This document shows, one piece after another, positions 12,931 to 25,214 of a stretch of 64,000 nt of DNA; positions within the stretch are counted from its first letter, which is position 1; every line of letters begins with the position of its first letter. The stretch comes from Grifola frondosa (Eukaryota; Basidiomycota; Agaricomycetes; Polyporales; Grifolaceae), in contig LUGG01000027.1 of assembly GCA_001683735.1 (NCBI GenBank), positions 434,001 to 498,000 of the forward strand. The letters run 5' to 3'. The position numbers were made by a program, and so were the translations under genes. The notes under the pieces are model-generated. The model worked only from the letters and a program-made list of their open reading frames with translations. It did not search any database and was not told where the DNA came from.

Positions 12931-14175
12931 TCAGATTCACCCCACAGGAGAGAATCAGCTACGCGCATGCTGCGCCAAGTGTCACCATGGGTTCAAAAGA
13001 ACTGCATCCTGCCGCATCACATATATACGACTCGCCTGCATTCGACTGCGACTAGACATGCGCACAGCCAGGTAAAATCCACCCGAGCTCATCAACGAAC
13101 ACCACGAACGACGCCTTCGACCTCTCGACGTTTCGTGCTGAGCGTCGCTATCCACGGACCCTTTGGAACAGTGATGTTCATGCGCACCTGCGTCCTACCA
13201 GCTGCGGAGAACGCATGGCGCACGCGGCGCTCCAGATCGAGTGCCTTCTCTCAGACAACAGCAACCAAAGTGCGCATAATCTGTCACGCGCCGCTCGCAT
13301 CCGGATATGTGGTACCCTGAGGAGTTCCCGAGCTGTACGTGCAGCCATTAGCACTTTGCCCCGGATGAAGCAATGGCGGTCGGTGAACGGGGCAAGTGAA
13401 TGGCTACGCCATCTGCACCGTCTCGCGTGGGATGGCATGTGTAAGGTGACACCATACCAGGCGTGAGACAACGCTGCTGCTATGTTATGCATGCATGGAT
13501 GTCTCTAGTACTCGTTTCAACCGGCGAGTATGAATTGTAGAACCGGGAGGTCGACGTTGATGGAGATCCATGGAATAGCCAAACGACTTCAGGGAGAAGA
13601 TGCTTGGGCTGGACTGAGAGCCGGAAAACTCGAAATGAGAGTGCTGGAAAGAAGAACCTAGGCCGACACCGGTTACTGACTTTCGCGGATGGTGATGTCG
13701 TTGCCGCCATCGCATGTATGCGGAGGCCAGGTGCGTGCGGCGCCTCGTTCCCTGTCTCTCAATGTCTCCTCCAATTGCGCTCAGATGGAACATCGTTCAT
13801 CCCCCCGCCTTAACTAATAACGGACAATACACGCTAGACATGAATGACACGAATAACAAGGGAGGTGCATACCTCACGCGAATACTTCATGAGTGGTGCG
13901 TTTGCATAAGTCGCTCGTGCTAGAAAGAGGTGCGCATGCAGTGGAAATATATCTGCCTGGATTCCAGTTTACCTGGCCCGCGGGAAACAAAAGCATTCGC
14001 CATTTGCCCAGTGGAGAGCGCCGGAGGGTGGGCCCTCATCATTTGCTCAGCCACACAGATAAGATACAGAACCGACAGGTAGAGACATACAAATCCAGAT
14101 GAGAGATGAAATTAACGAGGAGTGTACACCGGAATAGACCAGAGAAAAGTTTCGAGGAGAGACGTTAGAGAGAAT
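12931..14175 (+). repeat. Duplicon blocks X and Y (module 1)
   Basis: Block X (about 13.03-13.79 kb) matches 31.56-32.84 kb directly and 1-950 inverted. Block Y (about 13.78-14.17 kb) matches 33.99-34.40 kb, with shared landmarks TCAGATGGAACATCGTTC and GGGAGGTGCATACCT. Compared with module 2, about 1.15 kb containing the topoisomerase I fragment is absent between X and Y. ORFs up to 117 codons occur on both strands without conservation or recognisable domains. Confidence 0.65.
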
Positions 14176-16360
14176 GATGCAGCTCCTGACGATAATTCCA
14201 TCGCTTGGACGGTGGTGCCATCACGTGTAGAATGATTCGCCTGGCCTTATCAAGTTCGACTGACGGTCATCGACTGGCAGGCCATTCCATAGACCAGTTA
14301 CCATCCGCTACATATAGGGAGCGTCTCAGAATCCTCGCCTTACCTTAACAAGCATGTCGTTGTGCGTCGTATTTCACGCACTCCATATCTTCTTCTGTTC
14401 ACGCATCTCAGACGCTACCTTCTTCTATTCACCCTTTTCCGACGTACGAACTGATATGGACCATGCCATACTCCCATATCTCATTGGTGAGCCCGATTCG
14501 GACCATATAACGTATGCTAGCTCACTGTCAGGATAACATCCGGTTTTGAACACGAATTCAGGCAGCAGCCGAAATCTCTTCTTTGCAATGTGGCACGCTC
14601 ACGAGATGCACGCATTCACCTTTAGATCATTTCCTAGGCTGCCCGGCACATCCTTCCTTCAAATGTACCTATTGACCTATCCTGCCGATTGGAATAATTG
14701 CTCCCTCGTCCAAGTGGACCTGAGCTCCGGAGCATCTCGTGGCGATCTCAGTCTTAGTCGCGTCGTCGAAGCAGGTCTGCACTCGGACGTCAACATCGAG
14801 GAGCTCTGACGGCGGGATTTGGTCACTGGTACGTACGCTCCCATCTCCCCTTAGACTCTCTGTGTATTACAACACCTGATAGTCGAACATCGGAAGATGA
14901 CGCGTATTCCTACGGCGATACCATGCCCGCAGCTTTGTCGGATCTTTGGCTCTACCTGTCTTGTAACTGGTTATTCTGATTATCGTTCATGGTTTACGTC
15001 GATGCCCATGCTGTGCCGTACGCCAGACCTTCATCTACCATTGCTAACGAAGTCATATTTCTTTTACAGGTTCATCGCGACTGCGAAATCTCGCGTCGTG
15101 GATTGTGGTATGTTCTAGCCATTCTACCTCCGCCCCAGACGTATGCCTAGTGACTGCAATCGCAGACATATTTCCACCGCAAGCTTTGAGGATGCACATG
15201 GTTCTCGCTTAGTCTGTTGCGCCGGAAATACCGTCTCGACGAGCAAGGGCACGGTGGCCGCGATACCATCCCTGAGTCCTTGTATATGTAGCGCAATTTT
15301 CACTGTGCATCGCTGTGCAATGCGGTCCTCGCACAGATAACAGAGGATCGACTTTCATTCTTTTCCACACAAGGGGTATGTGCAACACGCGATTCCGGAA
15401 GTGTCAGATGTGAGATAAGACATTCATCCTCCACAGGTACACACTCCTAATTCTGGCTCTCGGCTGCCCAACGTTTCCCCACCCGCCGCAAAAGACGTCG
15501 CAACGCGATATATCAGGACGTTCCAGCCGTAGCAATTCCCAGCGTAGGAGCTCCGCGGCGAGCTGAACATCGGCGCGGGAAGTACAAGTGTGCTAGTTGC
15601 GACGCCAGCCGGAGCGGGACATATCGAGAGCGTGTGACGTCCTCTCCTATTGTGCATAGCGCATGCACACGTTCGCATTCAACTCGCCCTGCGCCTGGCG
15701 GTACCCAAACCGCTCACTTCTGACCATGGACCTCTCGTCGCGTATAATTGGCAGTTGGGTCGCGCTGAGACCGGAAGTGGGCCACCTACAATGTCTTCGA
15801 CGTATGGCGAGGTTAAGGTCCAGCGAGCTGTTGGGTGTCGCAAGCAGGCCAAGATGGGCCAACGCAGACCGAGGAACAAAGAGCTGAGGTTGTAGATTGA
15901 CAGAATACATGAGCGGACGAAATGAGGACGGTGTAGGACGCGGAAGACCAAGCGTGTGCGGTGACGCGTTCCGTCGGGATTAAGGGCGATCTGGTACACA
16001 CAGTACGTCAGTGTGTAGATACAGGAAATGCGAAGCATTCTGTGCAATGCGGCTCCAGTCATGAGACAACTGTGAGCGGCATATCCAGAGCCCACAAACA
16101 TCACAGCCTCCGCATATATGCAACCGCGGCAACTAATTAACCATCCGGTTATCCTCGGAGAGACCATCCATCCGTCCTCCGCCGATCGCAGTGCAAGAAA
16201 CAAGACAAACAGATGAGACGAGTGAAAAGGGATTTGCATACCTAGTTTGAATGTGCCACGCGGAGCGTGTTTGCAGTAATCGCTCGTAGTCACTGGGTGG
16301 CCGAAGAAACGAGAAAGGATGCAGTGCAATGATAGCGATATGCAGAGCGCTACTTGCATG
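14176..16360. repeat. Block R copy 1 with the start of block M
   Basis: First of three direct copies of R (others about 18.84-20.75 and 35.06-36.48 kb). Landmarks are a CATATGGACC-type start region near 14.45 kb, the stretch 14.55-14.80 kb, and a highly similar 130-bp segment at 15.77-15.90 kb, also found at 20.39-20.50 and 36.24-36.37 kb. The 226-codon minus ORF at 15679-16359 is the longest frame but is not kept open in the other copies. Possibly a decayed multi-exon gene; family unknown. Confidence 0.6.
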
Positions 16361-16899
16361 AATGGCGAGTTGCTCGAATATCGCAGGGGTATGTGTTGCT
16401 AATGTACATCAAAGCTGGACGTTTCCCGATGATGTGCATCGCGCGCACACGGGACATCCGCGCACGCCATCAACCCACCGTGCGCCCTGTGGTTCCCGAG
16501 CACCTTGTGGTTCCCGAGTGCCTCACGTCGTGGCTTCGACGCCTCGTCGCCGAGCGGATTATTGGCGGAAGGATGATATTCCAGTGGTGAGGTCGCATGT
16601 GGGCGACCTACAACGCCTTCGACGTAGCTCGAAGCTGAGTTCAAGCGAGTATTGGCATCCGAAAAAGCACTAATGTCGGACAACGCATGCAGAAGAACGG
16701 TGGCCAGTGGATATATGCGATGGCGGCAATGAAATATTCATCTAGATCGTTTCGGAGAGACCTGCCAACCGTTCTGCTATAAGAGAAATGGTTGCATTTC
16801 AAGGTCATAAATAGGATGATTTCACCTGGCGAGAATCGTTTGATGTCTCGGTTGCCAATTGCGATGCTCCGCGCTATCTCGCGGGGACGTTAGTGTTCA
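16361..16899. other. Rearranged spacer with a partial extra copy of the R segment
   Basis: About 16.59-16.69 kb repeats, with many changes, part of the conserved R segment found at 15.78-15.90 kb in the same orientation, so a short tandem or template-switch event has occurred here. The rest of the interval shows no gene and no other match that I can see. Confidence 0.4.
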
Positions 16900-18329
16900 C
16901 AGGGAACTGGCGCAAAGTTGTGCGGGTGTATGCATGATCCGTAACGTCTTGACCGGCATCTGTGACCGTGTGCTGGGATGTCCATGGGAGCTCGACGCAT
17001 TGAGAGTGCACGACCACTGCGCTAGATGAAACACCGGAACGCGCCGTCGCTCATCCAGTCCGTCCCGATTTGAGCTCTTCACCCACAGCCACGCAGATGG
17101 GACTGCTGGAACTGCAACTTGCTCCTGTGAACAATAAATTTGTGAAGTCCCGGAAAATGTTCCCGACGGGGTAACATGAGGGGAGAATCCGAGAAAATGT
17201 CAGGTCAAGGTCCAAGCTCGTGGAATGGATGAGGAAAAGCACTGGGATGATGTGATCATCTGGGCGCGACAGAGATTCGTTATGATGGAGTGTCAGGTCG
17301 AGGGAGCCAGATGAGGTCGGTGTCTAGATGGAACGCGAGTTGGCGGGGTCGGCGACTGGGCCGCAAGGAAGCGGAATGGATGAAGATGGAATGTCAAGGT
17401 GAGGATATCTATCTCACGATTACACCTGCTAAAGAATGAGCATAGGAGAAGACGGAAATGATAGTTTTACTCATTATTGACACGATCCTGCAACTTCGTT
17501 GTACAGGGTGGAATGCAGAAGAGCGTCGAACGTCGGCTCAGTCTTTCTCCCTCCCTCAAATCCGCGAAATTCGGAGGAACGGGATGCCAATTGTGATTTG
17601 AAGGATGGATCCGTGAATAGGTAGGACAGGTCGGAAGTGTCGTTACACGAAACATGAGCGTGGGCGCGATAAATGCATTCGAACGCCATCAACACGAGCG
17701 ATCTACACAAGTGGGACCTCGAAATGTCATAGACTCCACATATATGGCAACGAGCTGGTCAACAATAATGCAGTGGTTGCCGTCAGCAGAACATCTGAAC
17801 ACCCCTCGTCAGAAATCAGCAGATAATCGATAAGAGATCGAGATCTGTGCTACAGATGAGGTAGGCATACTGATAGGGGGGACGATAAAAGGGATATTAT
17901 AGCATCTGCATAGAATCCGCAGGATAACATAAGAGGAAAACCCTCAGCGTTTGCTCAGTATCCGCACATCACAGTCCAGGAAATAAGATGATCAATACCA
18001 CTTACCACTTACGATACCCTGAAGCTATCTAAGCCGTCGGTTCGTATGCATAGAAGATAGAAATTGGCAGGCAAAAACGAGCTTCAGGTTGAGATAAGAG
18101 ACGCGATAGAGAAGAGACGCAGAAAATAGTAGAATGGGGTAGGCTAATCGAGATAGTGATCAAGACCGCAAGCGACACAACCAGGAAGGGAGAAGAGGAT
18201 CCACATGAGCAAAAAGCATGGCAGAGGTCCCGAGAGTGCAACGCAGTCACGCCAGCCTGATCAAGGGAGTCGAGATGGACGCGTCGATAGGACTCCATCG
18301 TAAGTGAAAATAGGTCGCCAACAGACGCG
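16900..18329 (+). repeat. Block Q copy (matches about 39.4-40.49 kb)
   Basis: Direct copy of block Q. Landmarks are 17.69-17.73 kb against 40.03-40.06 kb, and 17.99-18.08 kb against 40.31-40.41 kb, the latter including the GCAGGCAAAAA stretch (an 11-A run in the 40.4 kb copy). A matching inverted copy starts at about 10.13 kb. No conserved reading frame. Confidence 0.55.
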
Positions 18330-18560
18330 AACCTTAACCCATGCGATCGACTTTGCCAAATCGCGATCGAACTCGATCTAATCTGGTCAAACACGGTCCC
18401 TCTCCCAGCTCTCACCGTCTCTCTCACCGTCCTCAGTCTACCTCAGAACTTGCTGCCTTCATATCGTGCTCTACCGGCATCATCATCTATGCCACAGCCA
18501 CGTCAAGTCCCCACAGTCCGATGCCCGCGATGTCCGACGGCCTGAGCGCAGGGCCCGTGC
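18330..18560 (+). repeat. Block T copy
   Basis: Direct copy of the T block seen at 34.57 and 40.49 kb and inverted near 9.6 kb. It begins with the GAACCTTAACCCAT motif, followed by CGATCGAACTCGATCTAATC. It separates block Q from the second R copy. Confidence 0.65.
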
Positions 18561-20750
18561 GATGTAGAGTCGGATATTGCTGGCCACTAGGTGAGTAATG
18601 ACTGCAATATGGGCCTGTTCCTGCGCATGCATCTTCCCGTTGTGTACGCATGCCATACTCACCGTTCCTCCGCCACACATGCGACTAGACGCTGGATCCT
18701 GACGCTGGACACATGCTGCTACAAGCGCAGCCGCCGAAATGTGCTTCTCTCATCACGCACCGCCTATCCGCATATGCCATCTATCTCGTCCTCTTCAACC
18801 CGTTTTCCACTCTCCCGGCCCTTTCCATCACTTGCGGGGTCCTATTGATGATGCTGTAATGCAATTTCTGACGGCAAGACTTATGCGCTGGTGTCATGAT
18901 TCGCGTGGACGACCATCGACCGACCGACCACCCGCTAGAACAGCTAGACCAGTTGCCATCCGCCACATGGAGCATCGCAGAATTTCTGCCTTATCCTACC
19001 AAGCACGTTGCTGTACGACTTGTTCCACGCACTGCATTTTTGCTTTTCTTCACGTGTCTCTTCGCGCTATCTTCTGCTAGTCAACCTTTCTGGGCAACCT
19101 TTGACTCTGACTGGCGAACGGATATGGATGTGATGTTATACTTGCATATCTCACTAGTTCGCGCTACTCGGACCATACAAAGTACGCACGCTGATTCTGA
19201 ACATGCCTCAGTTTTGAACACTCCTACAGCCAGCACCAGATTCTCTTTCCTGCCTTATGGAACACGTATAAGATTTATACATTCACTTTGATATCACGTA
19301 CTGCGCCACCCGGGCGATATTTGCTTCAAATTTCCGTATTGGTCTACCTTCCCGGCTGGAATATCTCCTCCCTCGCCGAAGTGCACCCGAGCTCCAGAAC
19401 ATCTCGTGGCGATCCCAGTTTCAGTCGTAGTGTCGGAGAAACTACGAGGGGTTTCGAGTTGGTCACTGGTGTGTCCACACCATCCTCCCATAGACTCTGT
19501 TTATTACAACATCTGATAATGGACCATTTGACGATGACCGATGCCATTCCCGCGGCTTTCAAATCTTTATATATTCGGACATTGATTGTAAGTACCTTTC
19601 TTGTCACTTGTTATTCAGATTGTCGGTCATGGTGCAACCACGTCAATACACATACTATGTGCCGTATGTGAGACACTTCATCCACCATTGCTAACGACGT
19701 CAGGTTTCTCTTACAGGCTCATCACTACTGCGGACTCTCGCGTCGTGGATTGTGCTATGTTTCAGCCATTTTATTTCCACTCCTGACGCATGCTCCACGA
19801 CTGTAATCACAGATATGTTTTCGCTGCATGCCTTGAAGATGCGTATGCTATCGCATATTCGATTAATTCAGGAATATAGTCTCAGTGTGTAAGTATGCGA
19901 TGACTGCACCACCCGCCCCAAACTCCTTGTATACGTAGCGCGACTATGGCGTGCTGTACACCACAGTCTTCGCACATGTAACGAAGGGTCGATTTTCACT
20001 GTTTACACAAGCAGTATGTGCAACACACGACGCCGGCGGCATCAGCGAGCTCCTACACCAGCAATTCCCTCTACAAGGATGTGATATGAGGCGGGCACTC
20101 TTCCCACCACCCACAAGAGAAGTCACGACGCGACATACGAGGACGTTCCAATCTAAGCGATCCCCAGCTTGTACGAGCTCCACGACAAGTTGAAATTTGC
20201 ACTGGAAGTACGAGTATGCTAGCTGCAATGTTCGCCGGAGCTGGACGTATCGAGAGGGTGCGACGTCCTCCCGTATTGTTCATAAAGCATGCACGCGTTC
20301 GCGTCAAGCATGCCGTGCGCCTGGCAGTACCCAAGCCACTCAATCCGGATCCTCGACCTCTCGTCGCATTGGCAGTTGGGTCGTGACGAGACTGGAAGTG
20401 GTCCACCTACAATATTCTCGATGTATGGCGAGGGTAAAGTCCAGCGGGCTTTGGGATTCGCAAGCAGGCCTGGACGGGCCGATGCAGGCCAAGGGAAAAA
20501 ACCACGATATTGTGAGGATGACAGCATATCTTTGAGGAGATGTTTTGAGGAAAGTGGAGTACGCGCAGTATCGAGCGTGCGTGGAGATGAACTCCATGGC
20601 TGTCGAGGGTATTCTGGTATAGAGAGGAGGTTAGTGTGCGGACAATCTGTGGAAATGAGAAACATACCGTTCGGTCCGGCTATTGTCGTGAGACGACTAT
20701 GATGGCATGTCCGGGGCCCACAGACACCATAGCCTCCGTATATATGTGAC
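18561..20750 (+). repeat. Block R copy 2
   Basis: Direct copy of R1 and R3. Matching landmarks are 18.6-18.85 kb against 34.8-35.05 kb, 19.37-19.45 against 35.52-35.60 kb, 19.54-19.64 against 35.73-35.83 kb, 19.68-19.78 against 35.87-35.95 kb and 20.39-20.50 against 36.24-36.37 kb. Several short frames (19288-19671 plus, 20219-20758 minus) overlap on opposite strands, and none is conserved across the copies. Confidence 0.6.
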
Positions 20751-22900
20751 TGTGGCAAGAAAGTAATCGTCCAGGTATGGTCGGAGAGATCATCTATCCG
20801 CCCTCCATCGGTTGCAGTGCAAGAAGGGAGAAAAATGGACGAGATGAGTCAAAGGAAAATTGCATACCTAATATGAATGTGCCGCGCGCGGCGTGTTTCC
20901 AGCAGTCGCTCGCGGTCGCCGAATGGACTAAGGAATGAGAAAGGATGCAATGGAATGATATTGTGCCTCTCCGTCCTACACACTATTTCCCGAACTGAAG
21001 CCGACACGCAGAGCGCTACCACTGAGGTCAGCTTGGCTTAGATGTATTATCCGCCCCGTCGAATTTAAATAAATCAAGAGACCTTCCGTTTCAGATGAGA
21101 GACTGGCAAGGATGAATGCACACAGGAACGCAGTGTGACCAGAGAATGCTTGGAGTGAGAGACGCCGAACGTGATCGCGAGCGAGGCCATGATGCATGCA
21201 AATGTGTATGCATGAGCTGGGCTGCAGATGGAAGTCGAGACAGCATATGTTCTATGGCGATAGGCCAGTTATCGACGGCAGTAGCCACGCTGACCCACAA
21301 GGTGAGCGAAAGAAACAATCCGGACGTGGGATGGGGGCAGCGTGGGGTAACGGTGGACAAGGACGATTGCGCCCGTTCTGTAATCACCAGAAGGGCATCT
21401 GCAGAGTTGCTACAGCGTTCCTACGCTGATTCCGACAGCTCACCTACCATCACAACCAACAACCGATGTCTCTAGTGTTGACATCGTATCACCGTCCATC
21501 GATCCATCGCCACCGGAATATGCACCTGCACCCGAGTTATATCAGCTGTAGAACTGCAGTGAATATTTGGTGTTGTGAAAACACATAGAACGAGTGAAAC
21601 AACGTACGCGAATACCAGCACAGTGAGTCCGAAGACAATTTGTCCATACGTCGCTGAGACCACGCAATATCTTGTAGCGTCAGCGTTCTTTATAAGAATG
21701 AACTACAGCATGGAGAAATCGACCGGAGGTAGGAGCGCTATCGAGCACGCGATCAAAGTACGATGCTAATTGGAATGCGAAGGACAAATAATGTCGACGG
21801 GCGACAAGACGAGGCATGGCAATTCCAGTCCAGAAGGGGACGCACGCCGAACACACCGCACCGCCATGTAGGCAGTCAAATGGCACACGGAACAAAGAGG
21901 ACGTATAGCAGTTCGACAACGACAAGCTGGATTTGGCGGAACTGGAAGACATTGTCGCTAGTGCTCAAGTGGTATTCTGCAGGCGGACAATGATACGGGA
22001 AGGAGCGGAACCCATCTGGCATCCAGACATCCTTCACGAACACATTAACTCAGCATGAAACACAACGGGTGACAGGGATATTGGGGAACAGTAGAGGAGG
22101 ATATACGATTATGTCCATGGAGGTGGCGAAACGGGTGAGTGAAGGATGCAAGCAGCATCAAGAACCGCTCATGGCTAATCGAATCATAAAGTTCCCTTGC
22201 GATTTTCCTGGCGATAGACGTCGGTTGTGTCCAACAAATGACATGAGGGATGTGGGGAGATCAGCAGACCGGAGATGCAAATGAGAGGGCGAGGATAGAG
22301 CCTGGCCGAGATGTGTAGCCAAGAGGGATGAAAGCTGCCCTGGAGATTTTCTAGACTCCAGAGAAAGTTCACCAAGTTGTGCGGGCTCTACGCCGTCTCG
22401 AAGCTGAACATCCTCCGTAAACACGCAGCAGCATGGGCATTCGGAAGAGTCTGTAGAGCAAATGCGTGGACGCAGAGGTCTCCGTCGAAAGAATCACAGG
22501 ACCAAGTTAAATATGTGACTGACGAGACAGCTAACAAGGATGGAGAACAGCGATGTGCACGTCGTAGCCTGGTCGTTACGCACAAGGCAAATGAACAACA
22601 CGGCGTAGAATGTAACGTCGCAAATAGCTCACCAGACTTATGCGAGGGGCGTGACTCCGGCGTCCGCTTTGGTGAATTGCTTATCTTTTCAGAATGACGC
22701 TGCGCTCTGCGATAGAACGTAGTGCGGGGTGCTCATCTTACGTCGAGTCCGGCGTGTCCAGTGCTCGTTCCGTGACTTGCCGTATATTTCGCTCCGGGCA
22801 GACCAGACACCTCGCAGCGTCCTATGAAGGGCGGGTGTCTTCCGATGGCTAAGTCGTGGTAGAAATGACCAAAAGATATCCAGCAGTGGTCCTATCGCCC
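20751..22900 (-). repeat. Block M copy (matches about 36.57-38.9 kb)
   Basis: Direct copy of the block at 36.57-38.9 kb, also present inverted at about 10.8-12.16 kb. Read on the minus strand it keeps a hydrophobic stretch near 21.60-21.66 kb (VFGLTVLVFAYVVSL) that also occurs near 37.6 and 11.13 kb. This is the best hint that M derives from a membrane-protein gene. All copies carry unrelated stops and shifts. The family is not recognised. Confidence 0.55.
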
Positions 22901-25214
22901 ACACACGGAGACATTTATAGGACTACTCACCATTCTCCACACTGCAGCTACACCAAACAGTGCGATACACACATAGCGCTGCACCCCGTCTTGTGGTTTC
23001 CGAGACTGGATTCAGAGGGGCGACGTAGTGGACAAGTGTGCGGTGACGAAGCGAGAGTCACGGGCAAACGGGCCTGGGAGAGACACGATGACAAAACCGG
23101 AACGGAAGCGTAAGGCTCATATAGATTTGGGACTGAAGAGGAAAGATCCGGCTGCAGCGAGCAAATACGCAGGTGAGGAATATTGAATGGTTGCGACAGT
23201 GTATAGCAGAGGTGTTGGTATGGAGCGAGCTTGGATTCAAATCTAATCTAGATAGCGCACAGTTGATCAAGCGCTCGTCACGGAGATTCAGTCTCAACTG
23301 ACTTTGTTTTCCGCGAACACATTTGTACTTACACCTGTACGCTCTCTGTCCATTTCGCCACCGTCGTGCTGACTGCAGGTCGTCTCTGTTTTCTGCAACT
23401 CGACTTACCTCCGAAATTGGACTCCTTGCCTCTCCCGCTCGCCATCTTCATCGGCGTCTTTCTAAGTCTTTTCCATTCCTATCCTCGTCTCATCGCTTCT
23501 GCCAACTCTGTGCCCGCGAGTGAATGCCCCCAACATGCACCCTGTGACAACTGGGTAGAGGCTATGCAGCTATGCCTTATTCTGTACAGCGTACATCTTG
23601 CTCTTTCCAGCGTGCATCAATCTGATTGAACCTTACCACCCACTTCACGAAGTTTTAACGTATCTCAACGTATCTCACATTTGTCCATCGGGCTTTGCAA
23701 GTCTCATCTATCTCGCATGTCTTCTTCTACGTCCCAATGAGCTTCATATGTTCAGTTGCCATCTGCTATAGCTTGTCTCCCTGTCCGGATGCATTTTGAT
23801 GACCTCACCAATGTTTGTGCGCTGTACTTTTGATCCAGTGTACAGAAATTGAACGCATTGTCAACGACGTGTTGGTCTGACGACCTCCCCCCCTTGATAC
23901 ACTCATTCGTGGACCACGTTCGCGTGGACCGATAAATTCGCGGTGCGGTTTTCTTATTTTCCATTCCATATCGTCGGCCACTCACACCCGACTACCCATC
24001 ACGGGAAACGTAGTTATATGATGTATCTACCACATCATCGTTCTCGCGTTCTGTCTACTCACCTACCTCGTGTGTCTTCCTTATTCCTGGTTCTCGACAA
24101 CATATCATACCACCACATGTCTACGAATATGTGCGGCTCAGTTATGTCCAGCCACGAATTCACCAAGGTGCGCATCCGGTTCTTCGCTCCATTGGGTAGG
24201 ATATAAAATGTTGTTTATTTGCCCGCGCTCCGCCCCGCGTCCCCGTATTATATCTGTCTACCTTCCATCGGCCCTGGCCGTCATGCGATGTGAGTGAACA
24301 TGCATGCCAGCTCTCCATCTGATCTTATAGCAGGCACACTTCCTTTGCCCGACTGCTCACCGCATACACTGGTGACGTCTAGTTCAGACTTCTGGACCGG
24401 ATGTCGGGCTTGCCTCATCCGGAGGCCATAAGAATGCAGACGCGCTCTTGGAAATTTGAGATAGATACGTCTGGTACGTTCCAATGCTGTTACTACCACG
24501 CTCTCAACGTGTAGAATCCGTGCAGAAATCCTCCGAACATGATCACACACGCCCACACTCTGTACGGCCTGAATCTTCCTCAATACATGAACCCTGCGCG
24601 CGTGACATCGAACCTCTTGTGGGTGCACACGACTCTCCGAGATGGCGTGCGGCATTCAAATGGTTACGTTTGAGATGTTTGCGATGCTACAATGGGAGCA
24701 ATATTTAGATAGTCGTCAGCGAGGTGTGCCATGCTTCGAGTTCATGTCATTGACGCGGCGGGAACAGGCTTCATGCGTCAGAAGCGCTACACCTCCTCTC
24801 GCCCAGGCTGAGGAAGGAACCCAGTTCCATCTCGTCGCCCTGCACTGCTAGAGATAGGACTACGTACGACTCCAGAAAATTCTATTGCCATCAGTTCAAT
24901 CCCGATCTCTTTCATGCACGCTGTCGAACCCGCAGCTTGAATGTAGTTCACACCGGAGGAATGTTCGAATTGTTATAGGTTGATGTCAATGCAATGATTC
25001 ACAGTCAAATCAATACACTAGCGAGACGTAAATAACTAATGCTACAAACATTTCTCGATGACGCTATCAGCTCTGTAAAATCCGCACATGTATTTCGGAT
25101 ATACAGGATGCATTGGAGGAGTCATTGGGAATATGGGACTATAGACTCCCACGCGGCCTGTTCCAAATCCACTCAGCACGAATAATTGTACCATGCAGCA
25201 AAATATACGCACGG
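22901..25214. other. Module-specific spacer downstream of NLR B
   Basis: About 2.3 kb with no copy elsewhere in the window that I can see; NLR A and NLR C have a different 3' flank. It holds scattered ORFs on both strands: 23366-23629 plus (87 codons with a hydrophobic stretch LPLPLAIFIGVFLSLF), 23943-24206 plus, and 24281-24655 minus (124 codons, Arg/His-rich). None has a recognised domain. The part up to about 25.04 kb borders the B stop codon. Confidence 0.3.

Noticed and set aside
15679..16359. 226-codon minus-strand ORF as a gene
   Set aside because: It lies in block R/M, and the corresponding frames at 20.2-20.8 and 36.1-36.8 kb are interrupted at different places, so the open frame is not under protein selection.
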